A stretch of 64,000 nt of DNA, taken from positions 52,366 to 116,365 of the forward strand of contig NZ_QUIV01000009.1 in the NCBI RefSeq assembly GCF_003480315.1. Reading direction: 5' to 3'. Each line of letters opens with the position of its first letter. The stretch's first letter is position 1. A model generated the notes under the pieces. It was not told the origin of the DNA, did no database searches, and was given only the letters and a program-made list of their open reading frames with translations. Positions 53,086 to 62,898 of this stretch are shown here, one piece after another. Both the position numbers and the translations under genes were made by a program. This DNA is from Clostridium sp. AM33-3 (lineage in GTDB: Bacteria; Bacillota; Clostridia; Lachnospirales; Lachnospiraceae).

Positions 53086-55908
53086 TTATACATACCTTAA
53101 AATCGTTTTTATAACTTCATCAATCACAATCGGCTTTGACAAATGTGCGTTCATTCCTGCATCCAGTGATGCCTGAACATCTTCTGCAAATGAATTAGCT
53201 GTCATTGCTATAATAGGAATGTTTTTTCCATCCGGTCTGTCATTCATTGCCCTGATTGCTTTTGCAGCTTCATAACCATTCATTTCAGGCATCATGATAT
53301 CCATCAGGATTACATCAAATGTGCCTTCCGGATGATTTCTGAAAATCTCAACAGCATTCTTTCCATCCACAGCTCTTTCTACATTCATCCCAAACTCTTC
53401 CAACTGCACGGCAGCAATCTCTGCATTCAGTTCATTATCCTCTACAAGAAGGACATTCACACCTGTAAGATTTACCTTTTCCGAAAAACCTGTGTCTGAT
53501 TTATTACATTCCTTATCTGTAATTTCCAAAGGAATATCCACAGTAAATGTGGTTCCCTCATGCTTTTTACTCTGCACGGAAATGGTTCCACCCATCATAT
53601 CTACATACTTCTTTACGATAGCCATCCCCAGTCCAACTCCATGGTACTGCGTTCTCACACCGGAATCTTCCTGTGCAAAGTCCTCAAAAACTTCTTTTGT
53701 AAATTCCTCACTCATGCCAATACCAGTATCCGAAATGCGGTAACGCATATTTATATATCCATCCCCGCCCTTTTCCTGACACCGGGCTTCAAATGTAATC
53801 GTCCCTCCATCCGGAGTGAATTTCACGGCATTGCTCAAAATATTGACCAGCACATCACGCAGGCGTGCAGGATCCGCAAGTACATTTGGAATCTTTGCTT
53901 CTTCACGCTGAATCTTAAAGTTGATATCCCTGTTCGTAAGAAAGCCTTTTGTAATATCCAATGCAGAATCTGTAATGTTTTTCACATCCGCCGGTACCGG
54001 ATTGTAATTCACTTTTCCACTTTCGATGCGGGTCAGATCTAATATATCATTGATCAGCGACAGTAAATGCTCTGAGCTTTCGTCAATTTTTTCCAGACAA
54101 TTTTTCACTTTGTCTGACGGATTGTTTTTCATTGCAATACCGGTAAATCCTATGATTGCATTCATCGGTGTCCTCATATCATGGGACATATGTGACAGAA
54201 ATGCTGTTTTTGCCTTGTCTGCAGCCTGTGCATGCTCTGCCAGTTCCGCCATTTTCTCAGCTTTCTCCTGGGCCGCCTTCTGAGCTTTTTTTCTTGTACT
54301 GAGATGCATCAGTGTCACAGCCATAGTAGTCAGCAGCCCTCCAAAAATAAGAAGAACCCAAACAGTAACAACAGGATGCAGACGGATCCAGTCAACTAAT
54401 GTCAGCTCTGTTGCTTTGTATGTGGTATACTGTGCTGCAAGATCTTCAACGAGATTTTGAGGCATGGCATACATTGCTTTCGTCAGAATACCAGCCAGCG
54501 CATGGTTCTCAGTTGATGAAATTACCATGCGGTAGGTGAATGTAGGCTGTTCCAGCAGAGTATATGTCATGGTCCCCGTAGTGTCACTGTTCACAAACGC
54601 CTGTGCCATGTAATAGTAGACGAAGGCAGCATCTGCTTTACCCTCACGGACAGCTTCCATCATTTCCTGTCGGGTACTGCACATCAGTTTTTCTGCACCG
54701 GGTGCCATTGCATCTTCAATTGAATTTGATGCTGTCTGGTCAACAGTAGTAACAACATTAATTTTTCCATCAAAGTCACGCCGTGTCACCCTTGCCAGCT
54801 GCATCGTAATGAAAGGTGCAGTAATCCCCCATTTTTTCGTCTCAGCATAGTTATCTGTTTCCAGGCGCGCATCGATACTCATATCTGTGGCTTCCTTATT
54901 TTTCTGATAAGCAATATACTCATCTCTGGTGGCAGGTGTAAGAAACTCATAGGAAATCCCGGCATAGTCTGCAATTTTCCGGAAGTAATCCGGGATAATA
55001 CCCTTCATCTCACCATTTTCATTATAAGAATATGGATAACGGGTCGGATCACACAGAACATGAAGCGGGTTTTCCCTGGAATACTGTGAAATAATACTTT
55101 TTTCTTTCTCCGTATATTCCAGATTCTTAGTTTCTATGCTTTCATAATTTTTATTATAAAGTGTCGTTTTCCAGTCACCCTCAACTGCATTCATCTGGTC
55201 GATTGCATAATTGATCTCATTCAGCAATTCTGTATTGCCCTTTTTAACAATGACATAGAAATCGCTGCTGCCAAATTTCTCCACGATTCGCTCATTGTTT
55301 GTTTTTCTCAGAGAACTGGTAACAATCGCATCAACTTTTTCGCTCTGAAGGGCTTCATCCATTTCTGTGGTCGTATCAAAATAAGATGGAACATATGTAA
55401 ATCCTTTGTTGTCTGCAAAATCCGCAAACTCTTCATTCCGGGTGTTTCCGTTCAAAAGCGCCACACGCATACCGTTGTAAGTGCTGTAATTGCCGTCCAC
55501 AATCGTGCTGTTGTCACTGCGGACGGTCAGCATCCCATAATTGGTTCCGATCGGACGTGAAAAATCAAACTTTTCTTCTCTGTCCGGTGTTTTGCGGGCA
55601 GATGTTACCATATCAATCTCGCCATCTTCAAGCATCTGCTGCATATCATCCCAGCTCTGATCGTATCCGACATATTCGTAATCTACATCCCAATAACGGG
55701 CCATCAGCCGAAGGAAATCATAGCCATACCCGCTGCGGTTGCCTTCTTCATCCATCACATGATAACCATCCATGGCAAAGAAACCGACTTTGACAGTTTC
55801 ATGCTGCGAACTATCCTCGGCCGCATATGCAGTCAGGGGAGAAAATATCATACACACGCATACAAAAGCCAGTAACACTGCCACATATTTCTTTGCTCTC
55901 GAAATCAT
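53086..55908 (-). CDS. Hybrid histidine kinase with two solute-binding sensor domains (kinase 1)
   Basis: 940 aa. Signal peptide (1-30); two periplasmic-binding-protein type 3 domains (about 40-270, HETVKVGFFAMDGYHVMDEE; and about 285-510, ENPLHVLCDPTRYPYSYNEN); one membrane helix (about 522-545); HisKA with AFLSHMSHDMRTPMNAIIGF (phospho-His); HATPase_c with NILSNAVKFT, DTGIGMS and GVGLGMAIVK; and a C-terminal receiver with LMDIMMPEMNG (phospho-Asp). It senses a small solute outside the cell and passes phosphate to its own receiver. No output regulator is adjacent. ATG 55908 follows AAGGAG. Confidence 0.9.
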   Translation of the reverse strand: MISRAKKYVAVLLAFVCVCMIFSPLTAYAAEDSSQHETVKVGFFAMDGYHVMDEEGNRSGYGYDFLRLMARYWDVDYEYVGYDQSWDDMQQMLEDGEIDMVTSARKTPDREEKFDFSRPIGTNYGMLTVRSDNSTIVDGNYSTYNGMRVALLNGNTRNEEFADFADNKGFTYVPSYFDTTTEMDEALQSEKVDAIVTSSLRKTNNERIVEKFGSSDFYVIVKKGNTELLNEINYAIDQMNAVEGDWKTTLYNKNYESIETKNLEYTEKEKSIISQYSRENPLHVLCDPTRYPYSYNENGEMKGIIPDYFRKIADYAGISYEFLTPATRDEYIAYQKNKEATDMSIDARLETDNYAETKKWGITAPFITMQLARVTRRDFDGKINVVTTVDQTASNSIEDAMAPGAEKLMCSTRQEMMEAVREGKADAAFVYYYMAQAFVNSDTTGTMTYTLLEQPTFTYRMVISSTENHALAGILTKAMYAMPQNLVEDLAAQYTTYKATELTLVDWIRLHPVVTVWVLLIFGGLLTTMAVTLMHLSTRKKAQKAAQEKAEKMAELAEHAQAADKAKTAFLSHMSHDMRTPMNAIIGFTGIAMKNNPSDKVKNCLEKIDESSEHLLSLINDILDLTRIESGKVNYNPVPADVKNITDSALDITKGFLTNRDINFKIQREEAKIPNVLADPARLRDVLVNILSNAVKFTPDGGTITFEARCQEKGGDGYINMRYRISDTGIGMSEEFTKEVFEDFAQEDSGVRTQYHGVGLGMAIVKKYVDMMGGTISVQSKKHEGTTFTVDIPLEITDKECNKSDTGFSEKVNLTGVNVLLVEDNELNAEIAAVQLEEFGMNVERAVDGKNAVEIFRNHPEGTFDVILMDIMMPEMNGYEAAKAIRAMNDRPDGKNIPIIAMTANSFAEDVQASLDAGMNAHLSKPIVIDEVIKTILRYV

Positions 55909-56023
55909 ATTAAATCTCCTTGTCAACCTCCTGGTTTCATAAAATTGCACTGCCGCATCAATATCTTCATCTGAATCTGCCGCCCTGACCGGGGCTGCCA
56001 TAAATACAACACAAAGAATTGTC

Positions 56024-58381
56024 TTACTGCATTTTCTGTTTCAAAACCAATAGCAAAGTGTCCTCTATTTTTTTACTATCAATGGGTTTTGCAATATGTG
56101 CATTCATTCCAGCATCTATGCAGTCCCTGATATCATCCTGAAATGCATTCGCTGTCATCGCAATGATGGGTATCTCTTTTGTATCTTTACGGTTCAATGT
56201 CCTTATCTGTCTGGCTGCTTCTAATCCATCCATTACCGGCATCATGATATCCATAAAAATAAAATCAAATCTGCCCGGAACTGACTGGGAAACAATATCC
56301 ACAGCCTTCTCGCCATTTTCTGCCGTAGTCACAACCATCTTTTCATCTTCCAGCAGCATTTTTGCAATTTCCAGATTTAGCTCATTATCCTCAACTAATA
56401 ATACACTCTTACCGGACAGATCAGGCTTTTCCACTTTTTTTTGCTGTTCCTTCTCAGCATTATGATCAATCTCAAGTGGTATCGTGACGGTAAACGTTGT
56501 ACCTACATTTTCTTTACTTTCCAGTTTGATTGTTCCGTTCATCATGTCCACAATATCTTTTACAATAGAAAGTCCAAGTCCGGCACCACTATATCCATTC
56601 GTTGTTTCTTTTCCTTCCCTGGCATAGGATTCAAATGCATGTTTCTGAAATTCTTCGCTCATACCAAGTCCCGTATCAGAACATACAAATTCAAAAACCG
56701 CCGTCTTGTCATCACTTGAAATCTCATTGAAATACAGGATTACTTTACCGCCGCTTCGGTTATATTTAACGGCATTTCCAGCAAGATTCATAAGAAGGCG
56801 GTTTAGATATTCCTCACTGCCAATAACATATCTGTGATGAAAAGTACTCATGGAAGCTCCGCCTTCAAAGCTGATACCATACTCCTTTGCCGTAACTTTC
56901 TTCAGATTACTGTCATACATATACACAGCATTGGAGAATTTTGAAACAGACATTGTTTTTATAGTCTTATTCAGGACAGACAGCAGCATGCTGTTTCCAC
57001 GTCTGACTGCAAATGACACCATATCGTACTTTTCCAGAAAAACACTATGCAGTTTATTATCATCAGAATATTGTTCCAACTTGCCTAAGTCCATAATCAT
57101 GCAGTCTGCTTTTCCATTATAAACAGCCTTCTTTGCATCCTTCCATGTAGCATATTCCTTCACATGCCACTGTGGATAATTGTAGGAAACATAAGACTTC
57201 AAATCACTGTCTTCTCTTGGTATCGCAACCGTATTTTCAGCATTTTCATCAAAACTCTTTTTAACCGTTGCAGCCGCCATATTGTACTTCCAGACAGTAT
57301 CTGTTAAATCATAGCCCAGGTCTTCGGCAGCATTCGTATTTTGCATCACATGAAAAATCATATCAATTTCTCCATCATGCAACGCTTTTTGCATATCCTC
57401 TTGTGAATCATAGCCCTTCAGGTCAAATTTCAAAGTCTGTCCTTCCAGGCAGTTTTGTGCAAGCTGGCTGTAATCCATGATCAGGCCGCTCACTTTTCCG
57501 GTTTCTGTATCAAGAGTACTGACCCCGCCATCGTTTATCAAATAACCGATTTTGATTGTTCCATGCTCTGACAGCCATTTCTGTTCTTCTCCCGTCAGAA
57601 AATATACCCTGTCCACTGACAGAAACTGCTTATGCAGTTCATCTGCATAATAAGGATCATCATCTGTGATCCTTCTCATAGCATTATCCAGCTCTGTCTT
57701 TAAATCAGAATGACTCTGGCCGATTGCAAAATATATTTTTGAACTTCCGAGATTCGTTAAGGCCACCATTCCGTACCCATCCAGACGGGAATCCTCTAAC
57801 GATACAAAAACGTCAATTTCTCCGTCTGCAATTTTCTTCAAAGCATCTTCATTATTTGAAACATTGACATGCTGTGTATGCAGATCATATTTCTTTTCCC
57901 ACTCGTTCAATACCATTTCCGACAGGTAACCCATAAGCACCCCAATCGTTTTCCCATTGAAAGATGCAGTGTCAGAGGATAAGATGTCTGTATGATCGGG
58001 TTTTACATAGACATAATATCTTTCGTCTCCCATTGGAATAGCGGAAAAAAGCATAGTCTCTGCCCGTTCCTCCGTATAAGAGATTCCTTCTATCATATCC
58101 AGCTCATCATTTTTTAATTTGTCGAAACAATTTTCCCATGTACAATCTACATATTCATAGTTCCACCCGGTATAACCTGCGATTTTCTGCAGATATTCAT
58201 AGCTGTATCCGCTTCTTTTTCCATTTCCATTTATCTTATCATATGTATCATCCGGTACACCAATCCTGACAACTCTCTCTTTCTGATTTTCTGCTGCAAA
58301 AGCATAGACCGGACAGATTGAAAAAAGGATGCAGCTGCACAATATTATAATGATACCCTTTTGCAATACTGATTTATTCAT
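56024..58381 (-). CDS. Solute-binding hybrid kinase lacking membrane and H-box region (kinase 2)
   Basis: 785 aa. Signal peptide (1-30) and two type 3 solute-binding domains (about 35-265 and 270-490) as in kinase 1. After MYDSNLKKVTAKEYGISFEG the sequence goes straight into the pre-HATPase stretch and the ATPase (LMNLAGNAVKYN, DTGLGMS, GAGLGLSIVKD), then a complete receiver (MDIMMPVMDG). The transmembrane helix and the HisKA domain with its phospho-histidine are missing, though the frame is open. As drawn the protein would be exported with its ATPase and receiver, which makes little sense, so it is probably dead or a soluble decoy. ATG 58381 follows AAAGGG. Confidence 0.8.
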   Translation of the reverse strand: MNKSVLQKGIIIILCSCILFSICPVYAFAAENQKERVVRIGVPDDTYDKINGNGKRSGYSYEYLQKIAGYTGWNYEYVDCTWENCFDKLKNDELDMIEGISYTEERAETMLFSAIPMGDERYYVYVKPDHTDILSSDTASFNGKTIGVLMGYLSEMVLNEWEKKYDLHTQHVNVSNNEDALKKIADGEIDVFVSLEDSRLDGYGMVALTNLGSSKIYFAIGQSHSDLKTELDNAMRRITDDDPYYADELHKQFLSVDRVYFLTGEEQKWLSEHGTIKIGYLINDGGVSTLDTETGKVSGLIMDYSQLAQNCLEGQTLKFDLKGYDSQEDMQKALHDGEIDMIFHVMQNTNAAEDLGYDLTDTVWKYNMAAATVKKSFDENAENTVAIPREDSDLKSYVSYNYPQWHVKEYATWKDAKKAVYNGKADCMIMDLGKLEQYSDDNKLHSVFLEKYDMVSFAVRRGNSMLLSVLNKTIKTMSVSKFSNAVYMYDSNLKKVTAKEYGISFEGGASMSTFHHRYVIGSEEYLNRLLMNLAGNAVKYNRSGGKVILYFNEISSDDKTAVFEFVCSDTGLGMSEEFQKHAFESYAREGKETTNGYSGAGLGLSIVKDIVDMMNGTIKLESKENVGTTFTVTIPLEIDHNAEKEQQKKVEKPDLSGKSVLLVEDNELNLEIAKMLLEDEKMVVTTAENGEKAVDIVSQSVPGRFDFIFMDIMMPVMDGLEAARQIRTLNRKDTKEIPIIAMTANAFQDDIRDCIDAGMNAHIAKPIDSKKIEDTLLLVLKQKMQ

Positions 58382-58428
58382 TTTTATCCCTTTACGTGGC
58401 ATTGTAATTACTCTAATTTTGCATTTTT

Positions 58429-58572
58429 CTATTTTACAGTGTCAAAATATCCAATGATTCCAATGTATCCATCCTTCTTTAAAGGCGACCACAATGTATG
58501 CAATTTCATTCTATACATCTGACTGTTATTATCCACCGTCGCTTTTATCGTGGCAGATATTTCTTTATTTTG
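58429..58572 (-). other. Possible coding relic, PAS-like
   Basis: 48 open codons between two kinase genes, ending at TAG 58429-58431, with no ribosome site. The translation contains YRMKLHTLWSPLKKDGYIGI, reminiscent of the end of PAS domains in diguanylate cyclases of this group. It overlaps the last bases of kinase 3 in another frame. Weak evidence. Confidence 0.25.
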
Positions 58573-60877
58573 TTACTTTCCATTCGTCACTGTACAGTGA
58601 CCTGCGGTTCGGTACCCCCCCGGATTTTATATTTCTGATCGTCTTTTCCAGCACCTTCATCTCAACCGGTTTTGAAACATGTGCATTCATGCCAGCCGCA
58701 AAGGAATGCTGAATATCTTCTGAAAATGCATTCGCAGTCATGGCAATGATCGGAATCGTCTGTGCCAGTTCATGGGAGCTTCTGCGGATTGCCTTCGTTG
58801 CCTCATAACCATTCATAACAGGCATCTGTATGTCCATCAGAATCATGTCATAATCACCTGGAGCAGACTGTTCAAATGCTTTCAAAATCTCTTCGCCATT
58901 TTCACAGATGGTACATTCCGCACCTTCAATCTTTAACAGTTCCGTCAGGATCTCTGCGTTCAACTCATTATCCTCTGCACATAGGAATTTCATTCCCTGC
59001 AGAATATTACCATCCTGCTCATCTGTTTCTTCTTGTGCCGCCAGAGCAACCGTTCTATCCTCTGCAATTTTCAGATCCATGAGAACCTCAAAACAGCTTC
59101 CCTGTCCCAGTTCACTGTCCACATCGATGGTACCTCCCATTGCCTCAACCAAATTTCTGGTAATTGCCATTCCAAGTCCGGTTCCCTGTATTTTATTTGT
59201 AAGGGAACTTTCCGCACGGGTAAACGCATCAAAAATTGTATCCTTAAAATCTGCCGACATTCCCATACCATTGTCACTGACTAAAAAGCGGTACTTTGCA
59301 TACGCCCTGGATTTTGTTTCATATTCTTCTACAAGGAACTGAATTTCCCCACATTCCTGCGTATACTTCACTGCATTAGAAAGCAGATTGCTGAAAATCT
59401 GCATCAAATGAACCTGATCCCCATTTACCCATTCATGACGGATGTTTTCTTTTATGATTGTAAAGGTCTGATGCTTTTCATATATTTGAGTATGAAATAT
59501 AGTGTCAAGTTCCTGCATAAGATCCAGAATAGAAAAGTCAGAATACTTGAAGACTGTTTTTCCTGCTTCAATCTTACTCATATCCAAAACATCATTAATG
59601 ATTCCTAACAGATGCTGTGATGAAATATCTATTTTATCTGCATACTCTATAACTTTTGCTTTATTACCTGCATCATGTCTGATCAAAGACGTAATACCAA
59701 TGATTGCATTCATAGGTGTACGAATATCATGTGACATATTAGACAGGAAATCCGTTTTCGCCTTATTTGCATTTTCCGCTGTCTGCAAAGCCTCTGTTGC
59801 AGCGTTCTTTGCCTTTTTCAGTTTTTGATTGACTATTTCCATTTCCTTCATTGTTTGTAAATGAAGTTCATTATTCCTTTTTTCATATTCTGCTTTTTGA
59901 TCTGCAAGACTAAGTCTGGAAATACTGTAGAATAATCCAGCAAAAAGTAAAAGTATAAAACCTGCCATGAGTATTGTTGTAAACAACACCGTTTTCTGGT
60001 AATCCCTCAGCACATTGTCAATAACTCCCTTTGCCACAATGCATACCAAAATGGTGTTGTTGCTTTCTATCGGGCAATACCCCAGATAATAGGGGTTCTG
60101 TTTTCCCAAAAGTGCAACTCCGGATTCTCCGTTATCAAACTTCTTTTTGAACAAATCAGCCTCTTCTTCTGTAATAGCCTGTTCCCCTTTTAAATGTTTT
60201 AACAAGGAATAATTACGCTGGTATTTATCACCACTCAGGTTCGTATACGTAATATTTCCGTCATGATCCAGCATAAACAAATATGCTTTCCCATGATAAC
60301 CTTTCAGTTTTAACATGGAATCCAGTTTCGAATGATCATACACAGTTCCAATTGCCGTATAAGTTTCCCCATTGATCGTGTATTCCTGACATGGGATCGC
60401 AACCAGATAACCGTCTTTTTTCTCCTGATCATAATCAAGACGCACCAGTTTTCCAATATTGTATCCATTCTTTAAGTCCAGCAGAAGTTTACTTGGCATA
60501 TCAATCCGCATTTTTGTTCCACCTGCTGATATTGCCTGACCATTTTCCTGAAGAAATATAAGGGTACTTTCCGATTCTTTTTCCCATGCTTCAAAGAAAC
60601 TTTTGTTCACATCCGTTTCAAGAGACAGCTCCCTCTCACGAAGTAAAAATTCCTCAACCAACTGCAGCTGGCTGTAGTACCCACTCACCTGAAGATCATA
60701 GGTCTGTTGTATCTGTTCAACAACAGCTCCCATACTGCTTTTTCCATTTTCGCTGATATACTTCTTAGACTTACTTATAAGATACTTGATACAAACTAAG
60801 CTTAAAAGAATCATAAGCAGTATAAGCAGCAGCCTTGTTATTTTTTTCCTTTTATTTACCGTTTGTTCTATCTCCAC
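58565..60877 (-). CDS. Hybrid histidine kinase with extracellular Cache-like sensor (kinase 3)
   Basis: 770 aa from a GTG at 60877, only 2 bases after the stop of the solute-binding lipoprotein, so the two are translationally coupled. Membrane helix 1 (about 14-34), extracellular sensor (35-295, probably dCache), helix 2 (about 297-318), a coiled coil, HisKA (FLSNMSHDIRTPMNAIIGIT), HATPase (IFSNLLSNAVKYT, DNGMGMS, GTGLGMAITR) and receiver (LMDIQMPVMNGYEAT). Likely reads the state of the lipoprotein outside the cell. The last 16 residues extend past the receiver in an unusual basic tail. Confidence 0.9.
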   Translation of the reverse strand: MEIEQTVNKRKKITRLLLILLMILLSLVCIKYLISKSKKYISENGKSSMGAVVEQIQQTYDLQVSGYYSQLQLVEEFLLRERELSLETDVNKSFFEAWEKESESTLIFLQENGQAISAGGTKMRIDMPSKLLLDLKNGYNIGKLVRLDYDQEKKDGYLVAIPCQEYTINGETYTAIGTVYDHSKLDSMLKLKGYHGKAYLFMLDHDGNITYTNLSGDKYQRNYSLLKHLKGEQAITEEEADLFKKKFDNGESGVALLGKQNPYYLGYCPIESNNTILVCIVAKGVIDNVLRDYQKTVLFTTILMAGFILLLFAGLFYSISRLSLADQKAEYEKRNNELHLQTMKEMEIVNQKLKKAKNAATEALQTAENANKAKTDFLSNMSHDIRTPMNAIIGITSLIRHDAGNKAKVIEYADKIDISSQHLLGIINDVLDMSKIEAGKTVFKYSDFSILDLMQELDTIFHTQIYEKHQTFTIIKENIRHEWVNGDQVHLMQIFSNLLSNAVKYTQECGEIQFLVEEYETKSRAYAKYRFLVSDNGMGMSADFKDTIFDAFTRAESSLTNKIQGTGLGMAITRNLVEAMGGTIDVDSELGQGSCFEVLMDLKIAEDRTVALAAQEETDEQDGNILQGMKFLCAEDNELNAEILTELLKIEGAECTICENGEEILKAFEQSAPGDYDMILMDIQMPVMNGYEATKAIRRSSHELAQTIPIIAMTANAFSEDIQHSFAAGMNAHVSKPVEMKVLEKTIRNIKSGGVPNRRSLYSDEWKVTK

Positions 60878-60879
60878 TT

Positions 60880-62724
60880 TTACTGTTCAACCTCTATATA
60901 GTCTTCCGGTGCTGACGGCTGCTGTCCTTTTGACACTGCTGCGATCCATGCACTTGATAATGTTGTATCTTTAAGCTGCTCAATCTCACATTTCGGATTT
61001 ATTTTTTTCAAAACAGACATTGTGGTGTCTGTAAGAAGAATCGAGTATTCCTTTTCTTTGTCTATTTTCTTATCATTAACTGTTAAGTCCTTTAATGAAA
61101 ATCCACTTTCCGCTTGATTGACGATCATTTTCATACCGGATGCAATTGGTAATTCGTATTTGTTGGTTACATAAAAATTCTCATCAGCATCAGCAAGATA
61201 ATTTTCCACGAGTTCATAAACCTGTTTACCATTGATTTTTGCAACATATAATGCTGTATCTGAACTCTTCGCTGTCATCATGCCAACCCGGCTACTGGTG
61301 CATTCTCCTTTGTACATAGAAGAAGTGAAATAATAATATGGTGCCAGCGCCAGCTGTGCATCATTTTCTTCTCTGATCGTAGTTAAAATGGAAGATGCTG
61401 CATCACGGCCATTTCTATCGTTCAGTGAAATGGAATATTCATTTTCAAAATTCACCGTTGCTTTTTCTTCTGGAGCTTTACGATTCATTACACTGCAAAA
61501 AGTATCATAAGCCTGTGTTTCATCCATTTCCCCTGTCAATAATCCGTGAACAGCCTCAAGACTTGCATCAAATGATTTTTGAGCGGAATACCGGATATAA
61601 ACAGCATTATTATTAATTTCCTCTTCCAGTCCAGGCACATCCTGCATCATGGTTGGAACATCTGTATTCAATGAAATGACGCCGCTTCCATCCGCAATCA
61701 GCTTTTGCCCCTCATCTGAAATCATACAATCCAGCACATCCAGTGCAGTGTCCAGTTTCTCCCGGTCTTTTTCCAGGTTTTTGTTAAATGCAATGTTTAA
61801 GGACGGAGTCATGTATACATAGGATTCATCCGATGTCTGTGAAAAGTAAGGAATACGGATCAGCTCCGCATCCATCTGTTTCTGCAGCTGCTGCATAACC
61901 GTCGGATGTCCATGAAACATTGCTGATTTTTCCTCGACAAACATCTGGGTTCCTGTATCAATGTCAATATTGATATCTTCTTTACCAAAGTGCGAGTCCT
62001 TAAGAAACTGGCTGGTTTTTGAAAAAATGCGTTTCCATAATGTATCATCAAACTTTACTTCATCCGCTGCAGTCTCTGCACCGTTTCGCCATTCAATACC
62101 ATCCAGGCTTGTAAACTCATCGATTGCCGCCGCCTGGATGATTTCATTATTAGACCAGTCTTCCCCAAGATCCATGGAGTACGGTTTTATGCCATTATCA
62201 TAAAACTGCTGACATGCCTGTACATATTCCTCATAATTTTCCGGAATCTTAATTCCATACTGATCAAACAGTGTTTTGTTGGCAATGATCGTCTGCGGAA
62301 TACCACAGATTGGCAGCCACTGGATTTCATCCTCCGCATTCTTATAATATTGCAGCGCATAAGAATAATACTTGGAAACAACATCATAAGAAGCAAAATC
62401 CATAAGATAAGGCTGTAAGTCCTGTGCATCTGTTCCAGAGAATCGACGTACTGTTATGATATCCGGTAATTCATCATGTTCTTTAAAATAACTGTATAAA
62501 TCGGTATCATTGTTACCAATAATAAATTCAATATCCTGATCAGGAGACTGTTCATGGATATAGGGTACAATATTTTTCATCAAACGATTTTCCCACAGAT
62601 AAACGGTAAGATGATCATCGTTTTTAGATACTTCTTTCTTTGACTGTCCACATCCAGACAAGACAGCAGTTGCTACAAGTACACCTGACACCACTGCTAT
62701 CAGACAACCTTTTGCCTTTTTCAT
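60880..62724 (-). CDS. Lipoprotein: family 1 solute-binding domain fused to a 5'-nucleotidase C-terminal-like domain
   Basis: 614 aa. Lipobox LSGC at about 24-27 anchors it outside the membrane. Residues about 35-395 form an extracellular sugar-type solute-binding protein (LTVYLWENRLMKNIVPYIHE, PICGIPQTIIANKTLFDQYG). Residues about 435-610 resemble the 5'-nucleotidase C-terminal domain: GMMTAKSSDTALYVAKINGK, YELVENYL, LPIASGMKMIVN and LTVNDKKIDKEKEYSILLTD. No ABC transporter permease is adjacent, so it is probably a sensor component for kinase 3. It is preceded by a c-di-GMP riboswitch. ATG 62724 was chosen because the signal peptide follows it directly. Confidence 0.82.
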   Translation of the reverse strand: MKKAKGCLIAVVSGVLVATAVLSGCGQSKKEVSKNDDHLTVYLWENRLMKNIVPYIHEQSPDQDIEFIIGNNDTDLYSYFKEHDELPDIITVRRFSGTDAQDLQPYLMDFASYDVVSKYYSYALQYYKNAEDEIQWLPICGIPQTIIANKTLFDQYGIKIPENYEEYVQACQQFYDNGIKPYSMDLGEDWSNNEIIQAAAIDEFTSLDGIEWRNGAETAADEVKFDDTLWKRIFSKTSQFLKDSHFGKEDINIDIDTGTQMFVEEKSAMFHGHPTVMQQLQKQMDAELIRIPYFSQTSDESYVYMTPSLNIAFNKNLEKDREKLDTALDVLDCMISDEGQKLIADGSGVISLNTDVPTMMQDVPGLEEEINNNAVYIRYSAQKSFDASLEAVHGLLTGEMDETQAYDTFCSVMNRKAPEEKATVNFENEYSISLNDRNGRDAASSILTTIREENDAQLALAPYYYFTSSMYKGECTSSRVGMMTAKSSDTALYVAKINGKQVYELVENYLADADENFYVTNKYELPIASGMKMIVNQAESGFSLKDLTVNDKKIDKEKEYSILLTDTTMSVLKKINPKCEIEQLKDTTLSSAWIAAVSKGQQPSAPEDYIEVEQ

Positions 62725-62786
62725 ACTTTTATTTTCCTTATTCTTTCCTGATAAAATCATTGTTGTTACGTCTATGAAATAACACC

Positions 62787-62814
62787 GTAAAAAAACACTG
62801 TCAGACAGACAGTG
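62787..62814 (-). terminator. Intrinsic terminator of the c-di-GMP riboswitch
   Basis: Minus-strand stem CACTGTC / GACAGTG, loop TGTCT, then seven T, between the aptamer and the lipoprotein gene. Confidence 0.85.
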
Positions 62815-62825
62815 CACCTCATTTT

Positions 62826-62893
62826 ATGCAACTGGCTGCCATTTTACAGGCCCTGTAGCTTTGCGTCCCAGATTTTCATCTGGTTTGCCGATT
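62826..62893 (-). promoter_or_regulatory. Cyclic di-GMP class I (GEMM-I) riboswitch aptamer
   Basis: The minus strand reads GGCAAACC, a stem capped by a GAAA tetraloop (CAGAT-GAAA-ATCTG), then GGGACGCAAAGC, an ACAGGGCCTGT arm, and ATGGCAGCCAG. These are the conserved blocks of GEMM-I aptamers in order. It is followed after about 12 bases by the terminator, so it should control transcription of the lipoprotein and kinase genes. Confidence 0.88.
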
Positions 62894-62898
62894 TCCTT

